DNA of 64,000 nucleotides, from positions 124,001-188,000 of the forward strand of contig NZ_JAGYVZ010000007.1 of assembly GCF_018380615.1 (NCBI RefSeq), written 5' to 3'. Below are positions 37,628-45,807 of the stretch, piece after piece. A program made the translations under genes and the position numbers. This DNA comes from Flavobacterium psychroterrae (GTDB lineage Bacteria; Bacteroidota; Bacteroidia; Flavobacteriales; Flavobacteriaceae). Each line of letters starts with the position of its first letter. Within the stretch, counting starts at the first letter, position 1. The notes below the pieces were generated by a model that was given only the letters and a program-made list of their open reading frames with translations, was not told where the DNA came from and made no database searches.

Positions 37628-38683
37628 TCAAAACTTACTTAATTCAAATGCTACATGTTTAATATATTTTCTATTATAAGTATATAGAATATGAATTTTA
37701 TGATCTGATGTTTCAATAATTGCCGGATAACTAAATTCACCTTCTTTTTGGTTTTCAAGATCAAATAACTTTTCCCAATTAACACCATCTTTAGAATATT
37801 CAACATCCAGAACATTTCTTCCATTGAACCAGTCTTTTCCAATCTTCAGCGGATTGTTTACTAATAAAAATGATTTATTATTTAAAGTGACAGCATCAAC
37901 TCCTGAATTTGAATTGACAACATTAGTACTATCGGTTTTCTGCCAGGTATTTCCGTTATCATTTGACCAACTTGAAATCAGTTTATTATGTTTGCTTCTG
38001 GATAAAATTTGAATTTCCTTATCAGAATGAACTAAAAATGTGGGCTGAATAATTTCAAATTGTTTTTTGTCATTGAGAGCAATTTTTTTCCACGAATCTG
38101 TAGATTCAGTATATTTTTCTAAATGAACTCTCCATTTATTATCAGCTACACTTTCAGTACTGCTTCCGCATAAAATAGTGCCTAAAATTGTTTCAATAGG
38201 TTTGTTTCTAATTGGTCCAAGGATTCCGTCAGGAAGATATTTAGGTTTAGTCCACGTATTTCCATTATCTTTTGAAATTATCATAGCACCAAACCATTCT
38301 CTTGGATTTTTACCGACTTTATAAAACAAATACAAATTCTGACTTTTGCTTTTAAATAAAACCGGATTCCAGCAAGGCAAAGTATCATTTTGCCTTATTA
38401 ATGGTGCTACAAGATTCTTTGGCGCAGACCATTTATTCTTTTGATAAACCGAAAAATAAATCCCGACATCTTTCGCACCTTCATATTTCCCTCCAAACCA
38501 TGCTGCCATCAATTTATGAGGTTCAAGCTCTACTAATGTTGCTGCATGACTATTTGTTGTAATGGGTTGATCTGTAATAAAATTTTGGGTGATATTTATT
38601 GCTTTTGGTACTTGTTTTACTGATGAACAAGAAAAACTTAGTACAATTAATACAAGTAACGGATAATTAAATTTTGAAATCAT
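37628..38683 (-). CDS. BNR-repeat lipoprotein, sialidase-like
   Basis: This predicted surface or periplasmic lipoprotein starts at the ATG at 38683, which gives MISKFNYPLLVLIVLSFSCS with a lipobox Cys. The upstream frame to 38734 adds residues that would hide the signal. It has Asp-box repeats of a six-bladed propeller (ISKDNGNTW, WSNDNGNTW, YSKDGVNW). The N-terminal SHAATLVELEPHKLMAAWFGG takes the place of the FRIP/YRIP motif of true GH33 sialidases, so it belongs to the BNR_2 group, often labelled exo-alpha-sialidase without proof. It lies among glycan genes. Substrate unknown. Confidence 0.8.
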   Translation of the reverse strand: MISKFNYPLLVLIVLSFSCSSVKQVPKAINITQNFITDQPITTNSHAATLVELEPHKLMAAWFGGKYEGAKDVGIYFSVYQKNKWSAPKNLVAPLIRQNDTLPCWNPVLFKSKSQNLYLFYKVGKNPREWFGAMIISKDNGNTWTKPKYLPDGILGPIRNKPIETILGTILCGSSTESVADNKWRVHLEKYTESTDSWKKIALNDKKQFEIIQPTFLVHSDKEIQILSRSKHNKLISSWSNDNGNTWQKTDSTNVVNSNSGVDAVTLNNKSFLLVNNPLKIGKDWFNGRNVLDVEYSKDGVNWEKLFDLENQKEGEFSYPAIIETSDHKIHILYTYNRKYIKHVAFELSKF

Positions 38684-38717
38684 TTTGTAAAAGTTAAACT
38701 GTTGGGAATGCTGTTTT

Positions 38718-38855
38718 TTAACACATAGAAACATAGTTTTGGTTGGTGCACAAAAGGCGTTTCACTTGTCTAAACGCGCATAGCTTTGTGATAGTGAATG
38801 AATCATTTTATTTCTATTTCTTTACAATCATAAAAACCTACGTCTCTATGTGTTA
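38718..38855. repeat. Long inverted-repeat element, family B copy 1
   Basis: TTAACACATAGAAACATAG at the left and CTACGTCTCTATGTGTTAA at the right form terminal inverted repeats. AAAAGGCGTTTCACTTG lies near 38753. Length 138 bp. It sits between the BNR protein gene and the MFS gene and matches copies at 52282-52439 and 62666-62803. The right half has diverged most. Confidence 0.8.
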
Positions 38856-38878
38856 AGATTTATACATCGTTTTTCCGT

Positions 38879-38920
38879 CACGAATTCATGAATTATTATT
38901 TTATAAATTCGTGAATTCTT
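38879..38920. repeat. CACGAATTC inverted repeat
   Basis: CACGAATTCATGAATTAT and ATAAATTCGTGAATTC pair around a short AT loop just after the MFS gene. The CACGAATT core is shared with the 90-bp tandem repeats at 40385. Confidence 0.5.
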
Positions 38921-38932
38921 GGCGGAATATTA

Positions 38933-40276
38933 TTACTTATTATATTCCTTTTTTAAACCTGCTTTGTGTCCTATAATCGCGTAGTATAAAATAAAAGCAT
39001 AGCAAGGAAGCAAAATCCAATATCCTTCGGTTGCGGCATTTGCGGTTGATGCAACTTCGCTCATTCCCTGAGACAGCATATCTGCTTTATTCATATCGAC
39101 AAGTTTTCCGTATAACGGAGGAATAATTGCACCGCCGGAAATCGCCATAATCAATAATGCCGAAGCTGTTTTTGTAAATTTACCCAAACCTTTTAAAGTC
39201 AAAGGCCATATTGCAGGCCAAACCAAAGCATTTGCAATTCCTAAAGCAGCAACAAATATAATAGAGGTGAATCCGCTTGACGCTACAATGCAGAGCGAAA
39301 GCAGAATTCCTAAAACGGCACTCGCTCGTAATGCCAAAGCCTGACTAATATATTTTGGGATTAAAAAAGCTCCAACTCCGTAGGTTATTACCATAGCCAA
39401 TAATGTAAATGTGGTGAAAAATTTAGCATCGCTCGCCGGAAAACCCAATGCAATACCATATGCGATAATCGTATCTCCGGCAATTACCTCAACACCCACG
39501 TACATAAAAAGCGTTAAAACACCCAGCCATAAATGCGGAAATTGAAAAATACTTGTCTTTGTGGTTTCTCCTTCTTTAGCTTCTTCAATAGGTTCAGCTT
39601 CAACGTCAGGCAAAGGAGCTTTTCTAATTAATATTCCTAAAATAAATAAAACTATTGCCATTGTTATATAAGGTGCAACAACGCTGTCTGCCATGGTATC
39701 CAGTAATTTGGCTTTTTCGACCGTATTTACTAAACTTAGTTTTTCTTTGATTTCATCTATTCCGGATAATAAAATGGATCCAAAAATTAGCGATCCCAAT
39801 GCACCTGCTATTTTATTACAAATCCCCATAATTGAGATTCGTTTTGCGGCGCTGTCAATGGGTCCTAAAATAGTAATATAAGGATTTGATGCTGTTTGCA
39901 ATAAGGTCATTCCCGCACCCTGAATAAATATTCCGGTTAAAAACATCCAATATGTTCTGGCTTCTGCGGCTGGAATGAATATTAAAGCGCCAAATCCCAT
40001 GATGAATAATCCTAAGGACATTCCTTTTTTATATCCTATTTTACCTAAAATATACGAGGCCGGCAAAGCCATTACGACAAAAGAAATATAGGATGCTGAT
40101 GCTACTAAAAGTGATTGAGCTGATGTTAACTCATTTATGGTTTTCATAAATGGAATCAAAGCTCCGTTGATCCAGGTTACAAATCCAAAAACAAAAAATA
40201 GACTGGCTATAATTAAAATTGGAACTAATGTGTTTTTCTTCTTTTCAGAAGAGGGTGAAATTGTATTGTTAACCAT
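38933..40276 (-). CDS. Sugar MFS transporter, FucP/GluP type
   Basis: This twelve-helix major-facilitator permease of the fucose/galactose/glucose:proton symporter group has 447 residues from the ATG at 40276. The frame to 40303 adds nine residues. The family pattern is seen in FGFVTWINGALIPFMKTINELT, the MALPASYILGKIGYKKGMSLGL loop, QTASNPYITILGP and PLYGKLVD. It would take up monosaccharides freed by the glycosidases, with fucose, galactose or GlcNAc the obvious choices. Between it and the SusD gene lie the tandem repeats. Confidence 0.9.
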   Translation of the reverse strand: MVNNTISPSSEKKKNTLVPILIIASLFFVFGFVTWINGALIPFMKTINELTSAQSLLVASASYISFVVMALPASYILGKIGYKKGMSLGLFIMGFGALIFIPAAEARTYWMFLTGIFIQGAGMTLLQTASNPYITILGPIDSAAKRISIMGICNKIAGALGSLIFGSILLSGIDEIKEKLSLVNTVEKAKLLDTMADSVVAPYITMAIVLFILGILIRKAPLPDVEAEPIEEAKEGETTKTSIFQFPHLWLGVLTLFMYVGVEVIAGDTIIAYGIALGFPASDAKFFTTFTLLAMVITYGVGAFLIPKYISQALALRASAVLGILLSLCIVASSGFTSIIFVAALGIANALVWPAIWPLTLKGLGKFTKTASALLIMAISGGAIIPPLYGKLVDMNKADMLSQGMSEVASTANAATEGYWILLPCYAFILYYAIIGHKAGLKKEYNK

Positions 40277-40384
40277 AATATAGTGTATTTGAAGATTAGG
40301 CAATTATTAAAAATCTACATTGCCGTCTCTGGTTAAATGTTGTTTTTGGTTCAAGTATTAAAAAAAATCGCCACGAATTTCACG

Positions 40385-40758
40385 AATCAGCACGAATTAA
40401 TTAGCGAAAATTAGTGTAATTCGTGGCAACATTTTAATCAATTTAATCATTATAATCTGTGGCTATAAAAAAATAATCAGCACGAATTAATTAGTAAAAA
40501 TTAGTGTAATTCGTGGCAACATTTTAATCAATTTAATAATTATAATCTGTAGCTATAAAAAAATAATCAGCACGAATTAATTAGTAAAAATTAGTGTAAT
40601 TCGTGGCAACATTTTAATCAATTTAATTATTATAATCTGTAGCTATAAAAAATAATCAGCACGAATTAATTAGTGAAAATTAGTGTAATTCGTGGCAAAC
40701 ATTTTAATCAATTGAATCATTATAATGTGTGGCTATAAAAAAATAATCAGCACGAATT
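40385..40758. repeat. Tandem repeat, about four copies of a 90-bp unit
   Basis: Copies begin with AATCAGCACGAATTAATTAG at 40385, 40475, 40565, 40654 and (partial) 40745, so spacings are 90, 90, 89 and 91 bp. Each unit contains a hairpin with arms CACGAATTA and TAATTCGTG. The copies are nearly identical. There is no coding frame and no nearby cas gene. Confidence 0.9.
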
Positions 40759-40779
40759 AAATCGAAATTATTGTATAAA

Positions 40780-40807
40780 ACAAAAGGAGAGTTACCTCTC
40801 CTTTTGT
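40780..40807 (-). terminator. Intrinsic terminator of the SusCD unit
   Basis: CAAAAGGAGAG and CTCTCCTTTTG pair around a four-base loop, with TTTT running out on the minus strand. It lies about 37 bp after the SusD stop. Confidence 0.85.
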
Positions 40808-40843
40808 CAATTTTAAGTAACGAATCTCTTTATCTTACTTATT

Positions 40844-42430
40844 TTATTTTGTATCCCACCAAAGTTTTGTTCCTCCGGTATCAGGTCCGTTTAGTTTAAC
40901 GATTCCGTCTGTAACAGCATCTTTGTTTGAAGAATATTCATTAGTTGTATAAATAATTCTTTTCATCAAACTTTTACCAACTCCTGCATCATTATTATCT
41001 GTGTTAAGTGGCGCATAAATTATTTTAGCATCACTTCGACGTAAGTCTGCCCAAGATTCCCAGGATTCAGGGAAAATAGCCAAGTATTTTTGAACCGCAA
41101 TTTGAGTACGTTGGCTTGCAGCTGCCGCAGACCATGCAACCGGTAATTTCACAGGTATATCCAGTAAATCTAAAGTTGGATAAATTGTCAGTACATTTGG
41201 CAAAGTTGGCAATGTGTTTCCTGCAATGTAAGCGTTTATTGCCGCAGCATCTGTAATTCCCCATTGTGCTAACGAAGCTCTGATACCTGCCTCATATAAA
41301 TCTTGTGCAGTTCCGCCCATGTTCCATCCATTCAAAGCACCTTCAGCTCTGCTGAAATAATTTTCTGAAGCCATAAATACCTCAATATTTTTAGTTTCAC
41401 TAAGATTTCCTGCTGCACCATTACCCATAATGTCATTGTTAAAAGCAGAGAATTTAGTGGTTCCAAACTGATCTTCTAAACCTCCAATAGGCTGACCACG
41501 ATAAACACCAGAATCAATTTTAGAGAACCATTTTGCTAACCTTGGATCATTATATCCCACAAGAATACTTTCCATAGAAGCTGTCATAGTATAACCCCAG
41601 CTATTTACAATCATGTTTAAATTGTTTGGAGTAATATTACTTGCTTTAAAGAACGCACCTTGCCCATTAGTTTGCATAACACCGGCAGCTACAGCAGCTT
41701 CGGCTTGTGATTTTGCTTTAGCAGGCTGAATATCAGAGATTCTTAAAGCTAAACGCAATCTTAAACTGTTTCCAAATACTCTCCAATTTGCAACATTACC
41801 AGCATACAAACGATCGTTAGGCTGAAATGAAGCAACTGTTACCATAGAAGAACCGCTTAATGTAGCATTAGCTTCGTCAAGTAATTTAAAGAAATCTTCG
41901 TAGATAAATTCTACGCTGTCATAAGGCACTTTTTCTTTTTTGTTACCTGCCTCTGTGTAAGGAATTGGTCCGTAAGCATCTACCATTTGGTTGTACATGA
42001 AAACTTTCCATATTTTAAGAATTGCCAAAGCTTCGGCATTTCCTTCAGATGCTTTTATAGCATTGTTTAAAGCTGGAACAGCAACGGTGTAAAATCTTGT
42101 CCATCCACGTGATTCATAACCATTTACGAATGCATTTCTTTCTGTTCCGTATCCACAATTTAGATATTGAATAAAAGTCGAAGATAAAATTCCTGTTGCA
42201 ATACCCCAGGTTCCCTGATCATCAACACCCGGCGATGAATAAGAACCGTTGTGAATTCCGGCATAAAGCGCAGATGCAAATGATGGTCCTGCCATTGTAG
42301 CATCTAACTGATCTTCGGTAAGCGAATTAGGATCGGTATTTATTTCATCAAAGTCGTTTGTACAACTTGAAAAAACAGAAACCAGTGCTAAAGCAACTCC
42401 TAATGTTTTTATTTTAAAACTATATTTCAT
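40844..42430 (-). CDS. SusD/RagB family nutrient-binding outer-membrane lipoprotein
   Basis: This 528-residue surface lipoprotein with a Cys-containing signal (ALALVSVFSSCTN) is of the SusD-like_2 type. It sits on its SusC partner as a lid and binds the incoming oligosaccharide or glycopeptide. Family traits are the early TDPNSLTEDQ, an extended helical TPR-like body (about 95-260) and the final Asp/Trp-rich part with ESWESWADLRRSDAKI. It is 17 bp downstream of the SusC gene, the usual pair. It is the only SusCD pair in the window and therefore the likely importer for the adjacent N-glycan enzymes. Confidence 0.95.
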   Translation of the reverse strand: MKYSFKIKTLGVALALVSVFSSCTNDFDEINTDPNSLTEDQLDATMAGPSFASALYAGIHNGSYSSPGVDDQGTWGIATGILSSTFIQYLNCGYGTERNAFVNGYESRGWTRFYTVAVPALNNAIKASEGNAEALAILKIWKVFMYNQMVDAYGPIPYTEAGNKKEKVPYDSVEFIYEDFFKLLDEANATLSGSSMVTVASFQPNDRLYAGNVANWRVFGNSLRLRLALRISDIQPAKAKSQAEAAVAAGVMQTNGQGAFFKASNITPNNLNMIVNSWGYTMTASMESILVGYNDPRLAKWFSKIDSGVYRGQPIGGLEDQFGTTKFSAFNNDIMGNGAAGNLSETKNIEVFMASENYFSRAEGALNGWNMGGTAQDLYEAGIRASLAQWGITDAAAINAYIAGNTLPTLPNVLTIYPTLDLLDIPVKLPVAWSAAAASQRTQIAVQKYLAIFPESWESWADLRRSDAKIIYAPLNTDNNDAGVGKSLMKRIIYTTNEYSSNKDAVTDGIVKLNGPDTGGTKLWWDTK

Positions 42431-42447
42431 GATGTCTCTTTTTTTAA

Positions 42448-45400
42448 TTAAAATCCGAATTTAACATTTACCCCATAATCTCTCGTTGAAGGAATGTTGA
42501 AAGATTCGATACCTTGCAAGTTTCCTGTACCTGCACCCGCTTCAGGATCAAAATATTTAGCTTTGTTCACAAAGAAGAATAAATTTCTACCTACTAATGA
42601 AAAGTCAATATTTGTAAAACCTGAATTTGCTAACATACGTTTTGGTAAAGAGTATCCAAATACAAGTTCTCTTAATCTGATGTTTGTTGCATCATAAATA
42701 AAAGGTTCTGCGATAGGAGTTCTTTGCCCAATTGCTGTCCAGTATTGTTCTGCGTTAATGCTTGTAGTGTTTTGAACATAAGTTCCTCCGGCAGCTGCCA
42801 CAACACCATCAACAACAATTCCGCCTTCTCTTCCGGCAAGAGTAACATCACTTACCCCTAAACCAGCTTGTCTTGCCTGAGTGTATGAAATAACTTCACC
42901 ACCAATTCTAAAATCAACAAGGAAACTTAAAGAGAAATCTTTGTATTTAAAATTATTTTTTAAACCTGCTGTCCAGTCCGGGTTAAAGTTTCCGGCACGA
43001 ACATCAAAACTATTTGTCGCAAGAGGAATACCTGCACTGTTTACAATAATTTTTCCGTCAGGAGATCTTTGGAAACCTTTAATATATAAATCTCCATATT
43101 CACCACCCTGAATAACTTTACTTCTTACTAAACGTCCTTCACCAAGCACTAATTCTTCTCTTCCTCCGTAAATAGATTTTACTTCAGATTTGTATTCAGC
43201 GTAATTTGCTGTAATATCCCAAGAGAAGTTTTCCGTTTGAACCGGAGTTGCAGTAAGTACAAGCTCGATACCATTATTTTGAATTTCTCCACCATTAACA
43301 ACCGCTCTTGAAGTCGAAGAAGATTCCGGAGTATTGATATAGAAAATCTGATCTTTTGTATTTGTTTTGAAATAAGTAAAATCTAATCCCAAACGGTTTT
43401 TGAAAAATTTAACATCAGCACCAAATTCAACTGAACTTGACATCTCTGGTCTTAAATTAGGGTTTGCAGCTGTTGTTTGAGAATAAAGCATACCACCATT
43501 ACCACCAATATAAGATAATCTTGAACTTGTTTGATAAGGATCTGTATCATTACCAACTTTTGCATAAGAACCTCTTACTTTTGCAAAACTAACCACTTCC
43601 GGTAAAGTTACCATATCTGAAATAACGCCTGAAAGACCTACAGATGGATAAAAGAAGGATCTGTTTGCTGCCGGTAAAGTAGATGACCAGTCATTTCTTG
43701 CTGTTAAATCAAGGAACAAATAATTTCTGAATCCAATTTGTGAGAAACCATAAACTGAGTTAATTTGTTTTTCTGAAGATGTAGAAGTCGACTGAACCGT
43801 TGCAACATTTGATAAGGCAAAAAAGTTTCTTTTACTTAAAACTCCTCCTGAATATAATGAAGAACTATTTTGTTGTAAAGTATTAGCACCCGCATTAATT
43901 CCGATAGAGAAATCACCAAATTTTTCGTTGTATGAAAGTAACGCATCCGTATTGAATTCGCTTACTGTTTCATAAGATTCACTGTATGAACCAAGATTGT
44001 TATTAAAAGCTATAGTAGCATATCTGTTTCTAACATTCTTGTTTGTCATTTGGTCTAAACCAGTTCTAACCTGCAAACTAATTGTATTTGTAAAATCATA
44101 TTTAAGAGATGCAAGACCTATAAATCTGTTTCTTTTATCTTTACGTGAATCATCGCGCAAAGCAGACCAATATGGATTTCCTCCTGGAGCTCCGGCTTCG
44201 TCTAAGAAATAATTTTGTTGTAATTGTCCTGCTGCATCTCTGTATTCAAAATCTTTGTATTCACTAAATTTAATACTACGAGGCAATAAATAAGCTGATG
44301 TACCAATAGATTCTTCACCAGTTCTCAATAAATTATCGATATCCTGAACGATGTAGTTTGTTTTTACATCTAATGATAATTTATCAGATATTTTACTTGT
44401 CAATCTTAAATTAAGATTGTGTCTGTTCAATTGGTTTCCGCCTACGATACCTTCTGCAGTTGTATTTGTATATGAAAAATAACCCTGAGCTTTTTCATTT
44501 CCTGTAGTAACAGTCAATGAATTTGCTAAATTATAACCTGTTTTATAAAAATCAATTACGTTATCCGGTTGCGGACTGTAGTTTGTTGTTGCAGGTCCTG
44601 CATAATTAGGGTTACGAACTAATTGCCAAGCGGGAACCTGACTTCCGTCTAGTTTTCCTCCCCAGCTTGAGCTTGAAGTCTGGTTGTAAGCACCTAAAGT
44701 TCCTTGTCCGTACTCATTTTGTAAATTCATCAAATTGTAAGCAGATGAAGCCATGAAGTTAGACGATACCGAAACTGAAGTTTTTCCTGATTTACCTGAT
44801 TTTGTAGTTATAACAATAACACCATTACTTGCTCTGGTCCCATAAAGTGCTGCTGCAGATGGTCCTTTAAGAACGGTCATCGAAGCAATATCTTCAGGAT
44901 TAATATTCGAAATACCATCAGGCTGAGTGGTTCCTCCTGTATCGATATCCGGATTACCAGTCGTTGTACCATTACTAATAGACACACCATCAACCACATA
45001 CATTGGCTGATTGTTTCCAGTAAGGGATCTGTTTCCTCTTAATGTAATTCTTGAAGAACTACCTACACCATTAGAAGTAGTCGAGAAGTTAAGACCCGCA
45101 ACTTTACCTGAAAGTGAGTTGGCTACGTTTAATGATCTTGCTTCTGAAAGTTCTTCTACTGAAATGTTTTGTGCCGAATACGTAATGGCTTTTTTCTCCC
45201 TTTTAATACCAAGAGCGGTTACAACAACTTCCCCTAATTGTTGAGTCGCTGCGCCTAACGCTGCATTAATTGTAGTTTGCGTTCCTACCGAAATTTCTTT
45301 TGGAGCAGAACCAACATAAGTGAAAACCAAAACTGCTGATTGATTTGGAACTGAGATACTGTACTTTCCATCAAAATCTGATGATGCACTCGTCTTGGTT

Positions 45401-45543
45401 CCTTTAACAACAACATTTGCACCCGGAATTGGAATTCCCGTTGAAGCATCTGTTATCGTTCCTTTTACCGTTGTCTGTGCTTGTGAGCTTTGGAATGCAA
45501 ACAAGCAAAGAACAAACAGTAATTTTAGTACGTTCTTAGTCAT
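42448..45543 (-). CDS. SusC/RagA family TonB-dependent outer-membrane transporter
   Basis: This 1031-residue TonB-dependent porin has a signal peptide (ending SQAQ), a carboxypeptidase-like beta-sandwich (about 25-100; KGTITDASTGIPIPGANVVV), a plug with the LGIKREKKAIT lead, ARSLNVANSLSGKVAGL, and a 22-strand barrel ending in VNVKFGF. It moves large glycans across the outer membrane with its SusD lid. It is transcribed separately from the GH3 run, because a terminator lies between them. No anti-sigma factor, ECF sigma or hybrid two-component regulator is in the window. Confidence 0.96.
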   Translation of the reverse strand: MTKNVLKLLFVLCLFAFQSSQAQTTVKGTITDASTGIPIPGANVVVKGTKTSASSDFDGKYSISVPNQSAVLVFTYVGSAPKEISVGTQTTINAALGAATQQLGEVVVTALGIKREKKAITYSAQNISVEELSEARSLNVANSLSGKVAGLNFSTTSNGVGSSSRITLRGNRSLTGNNQPMYVVDGVSISNGTTTGNPDIDTGGTTQPDGISNINPEDIASMTVLKGPSAAALYGTRASNGVIVITTKSGKSGKTSVSVSSNFMASSAYNLMNLQNEYGQGTLGAYNQTSSSSWGGKLDGSQVPAWQLVRNPNYAGPATTNYSPQPDNVIDFYKTGYNLANSLTVTTGNEKAQGYFSYTNTTAEGIVGGNQLNRHNLNLRLTSKISDKLSLDVKTNYIVQDIDNLLRTGEESIGTSAYLLPRSIKFSEYKDFEYRDAAGQLQQNYFLDEAGAPGGNPYWSALRDDSRKDKRNRFIGLASLKYDFTNTISLQVRTGLDQMTNKNVRNRYATIAFNNNLGSYSESYETVSEFNTDALLSYNEKFGDFSIGINAGANTLQQNSSSLYSGGVLSKRNFFALSNVATVQSTSTSSEKQINSVYGFSQIGFRNYLFLDLTARNDWSSTLPAANRSFFYPSVGLSGVISDMVTLPEVVSFAKVRGSYAKVGNDTDPYQTSSRLSYIGGNGGMLYSQTTAANPNLRPEMSSSVEFGADVKFFKNRLGLDFTYFKTNTKDQIFYINTPESSSTSRAVVNGGEIQNNGIELVLTATPVQTENFSWDITANYAEYKSEVKSIYGGREELVLGEGRLVRSKVIQGGEYGDLYIKGFQRSPDGKIIVNSAGIPLATNSFDVRAGNFNPDWTAGLKNNFKYKDFSLSFLVDFRIGGEVISYTQARQAGLGVSDVTLAGREGGIVVDGVVAAAGGTYVQNTTSINAEQYWTAIGQRTPIAEPFIYDATNIRLRELVFGYSLPKRMLANSGFTNIDFSLVGRNLFFFVNKAKYFDPEAGAGTGNLQGIESFNIPSTRDYGVNVKFGF

Positions 45544-45690
45544 ATTAGTTGTTTTTTTAGAGTTAATAACATGTTAAACTTAAGAATACATTTTGTTAAC
45601 AGAATATTATTTCGACAAATGACAATTTTGAAAAGGTGTTGGGTAAACTTTAACATATAAACCCATAAAAAACTTATAATTTACAAACAA

Positions 45691-45715
45691 AAACCCGCCT
45701 GAAGAAGGCGGGTTT
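45691..45715 (-). terminator. Intrinsic terminator after the GH3 gene
   Basis: AAACCCGCCT and AGGCGGGTTT pair around a five-base loop, with TTTG after it on the minus strand. It separates the glycosidase operon from the SusCD operon. Confidence 0.87.
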
Positions 45716-45807
45716 TATTAATTTAATCTAAACGATTTAGTTATATCTTAAAAGCATTCCTTGCTAAATACTTAAAATGCTGAACATAATTATTCATTTA
45801 TTCTTTT

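Noticed and set aside
40385..40758. Possible CRISPR array
   Set aside because: The whole 90-bp unit repeats, including what would be the spacers; spacers are not unique and no cas genes are present.
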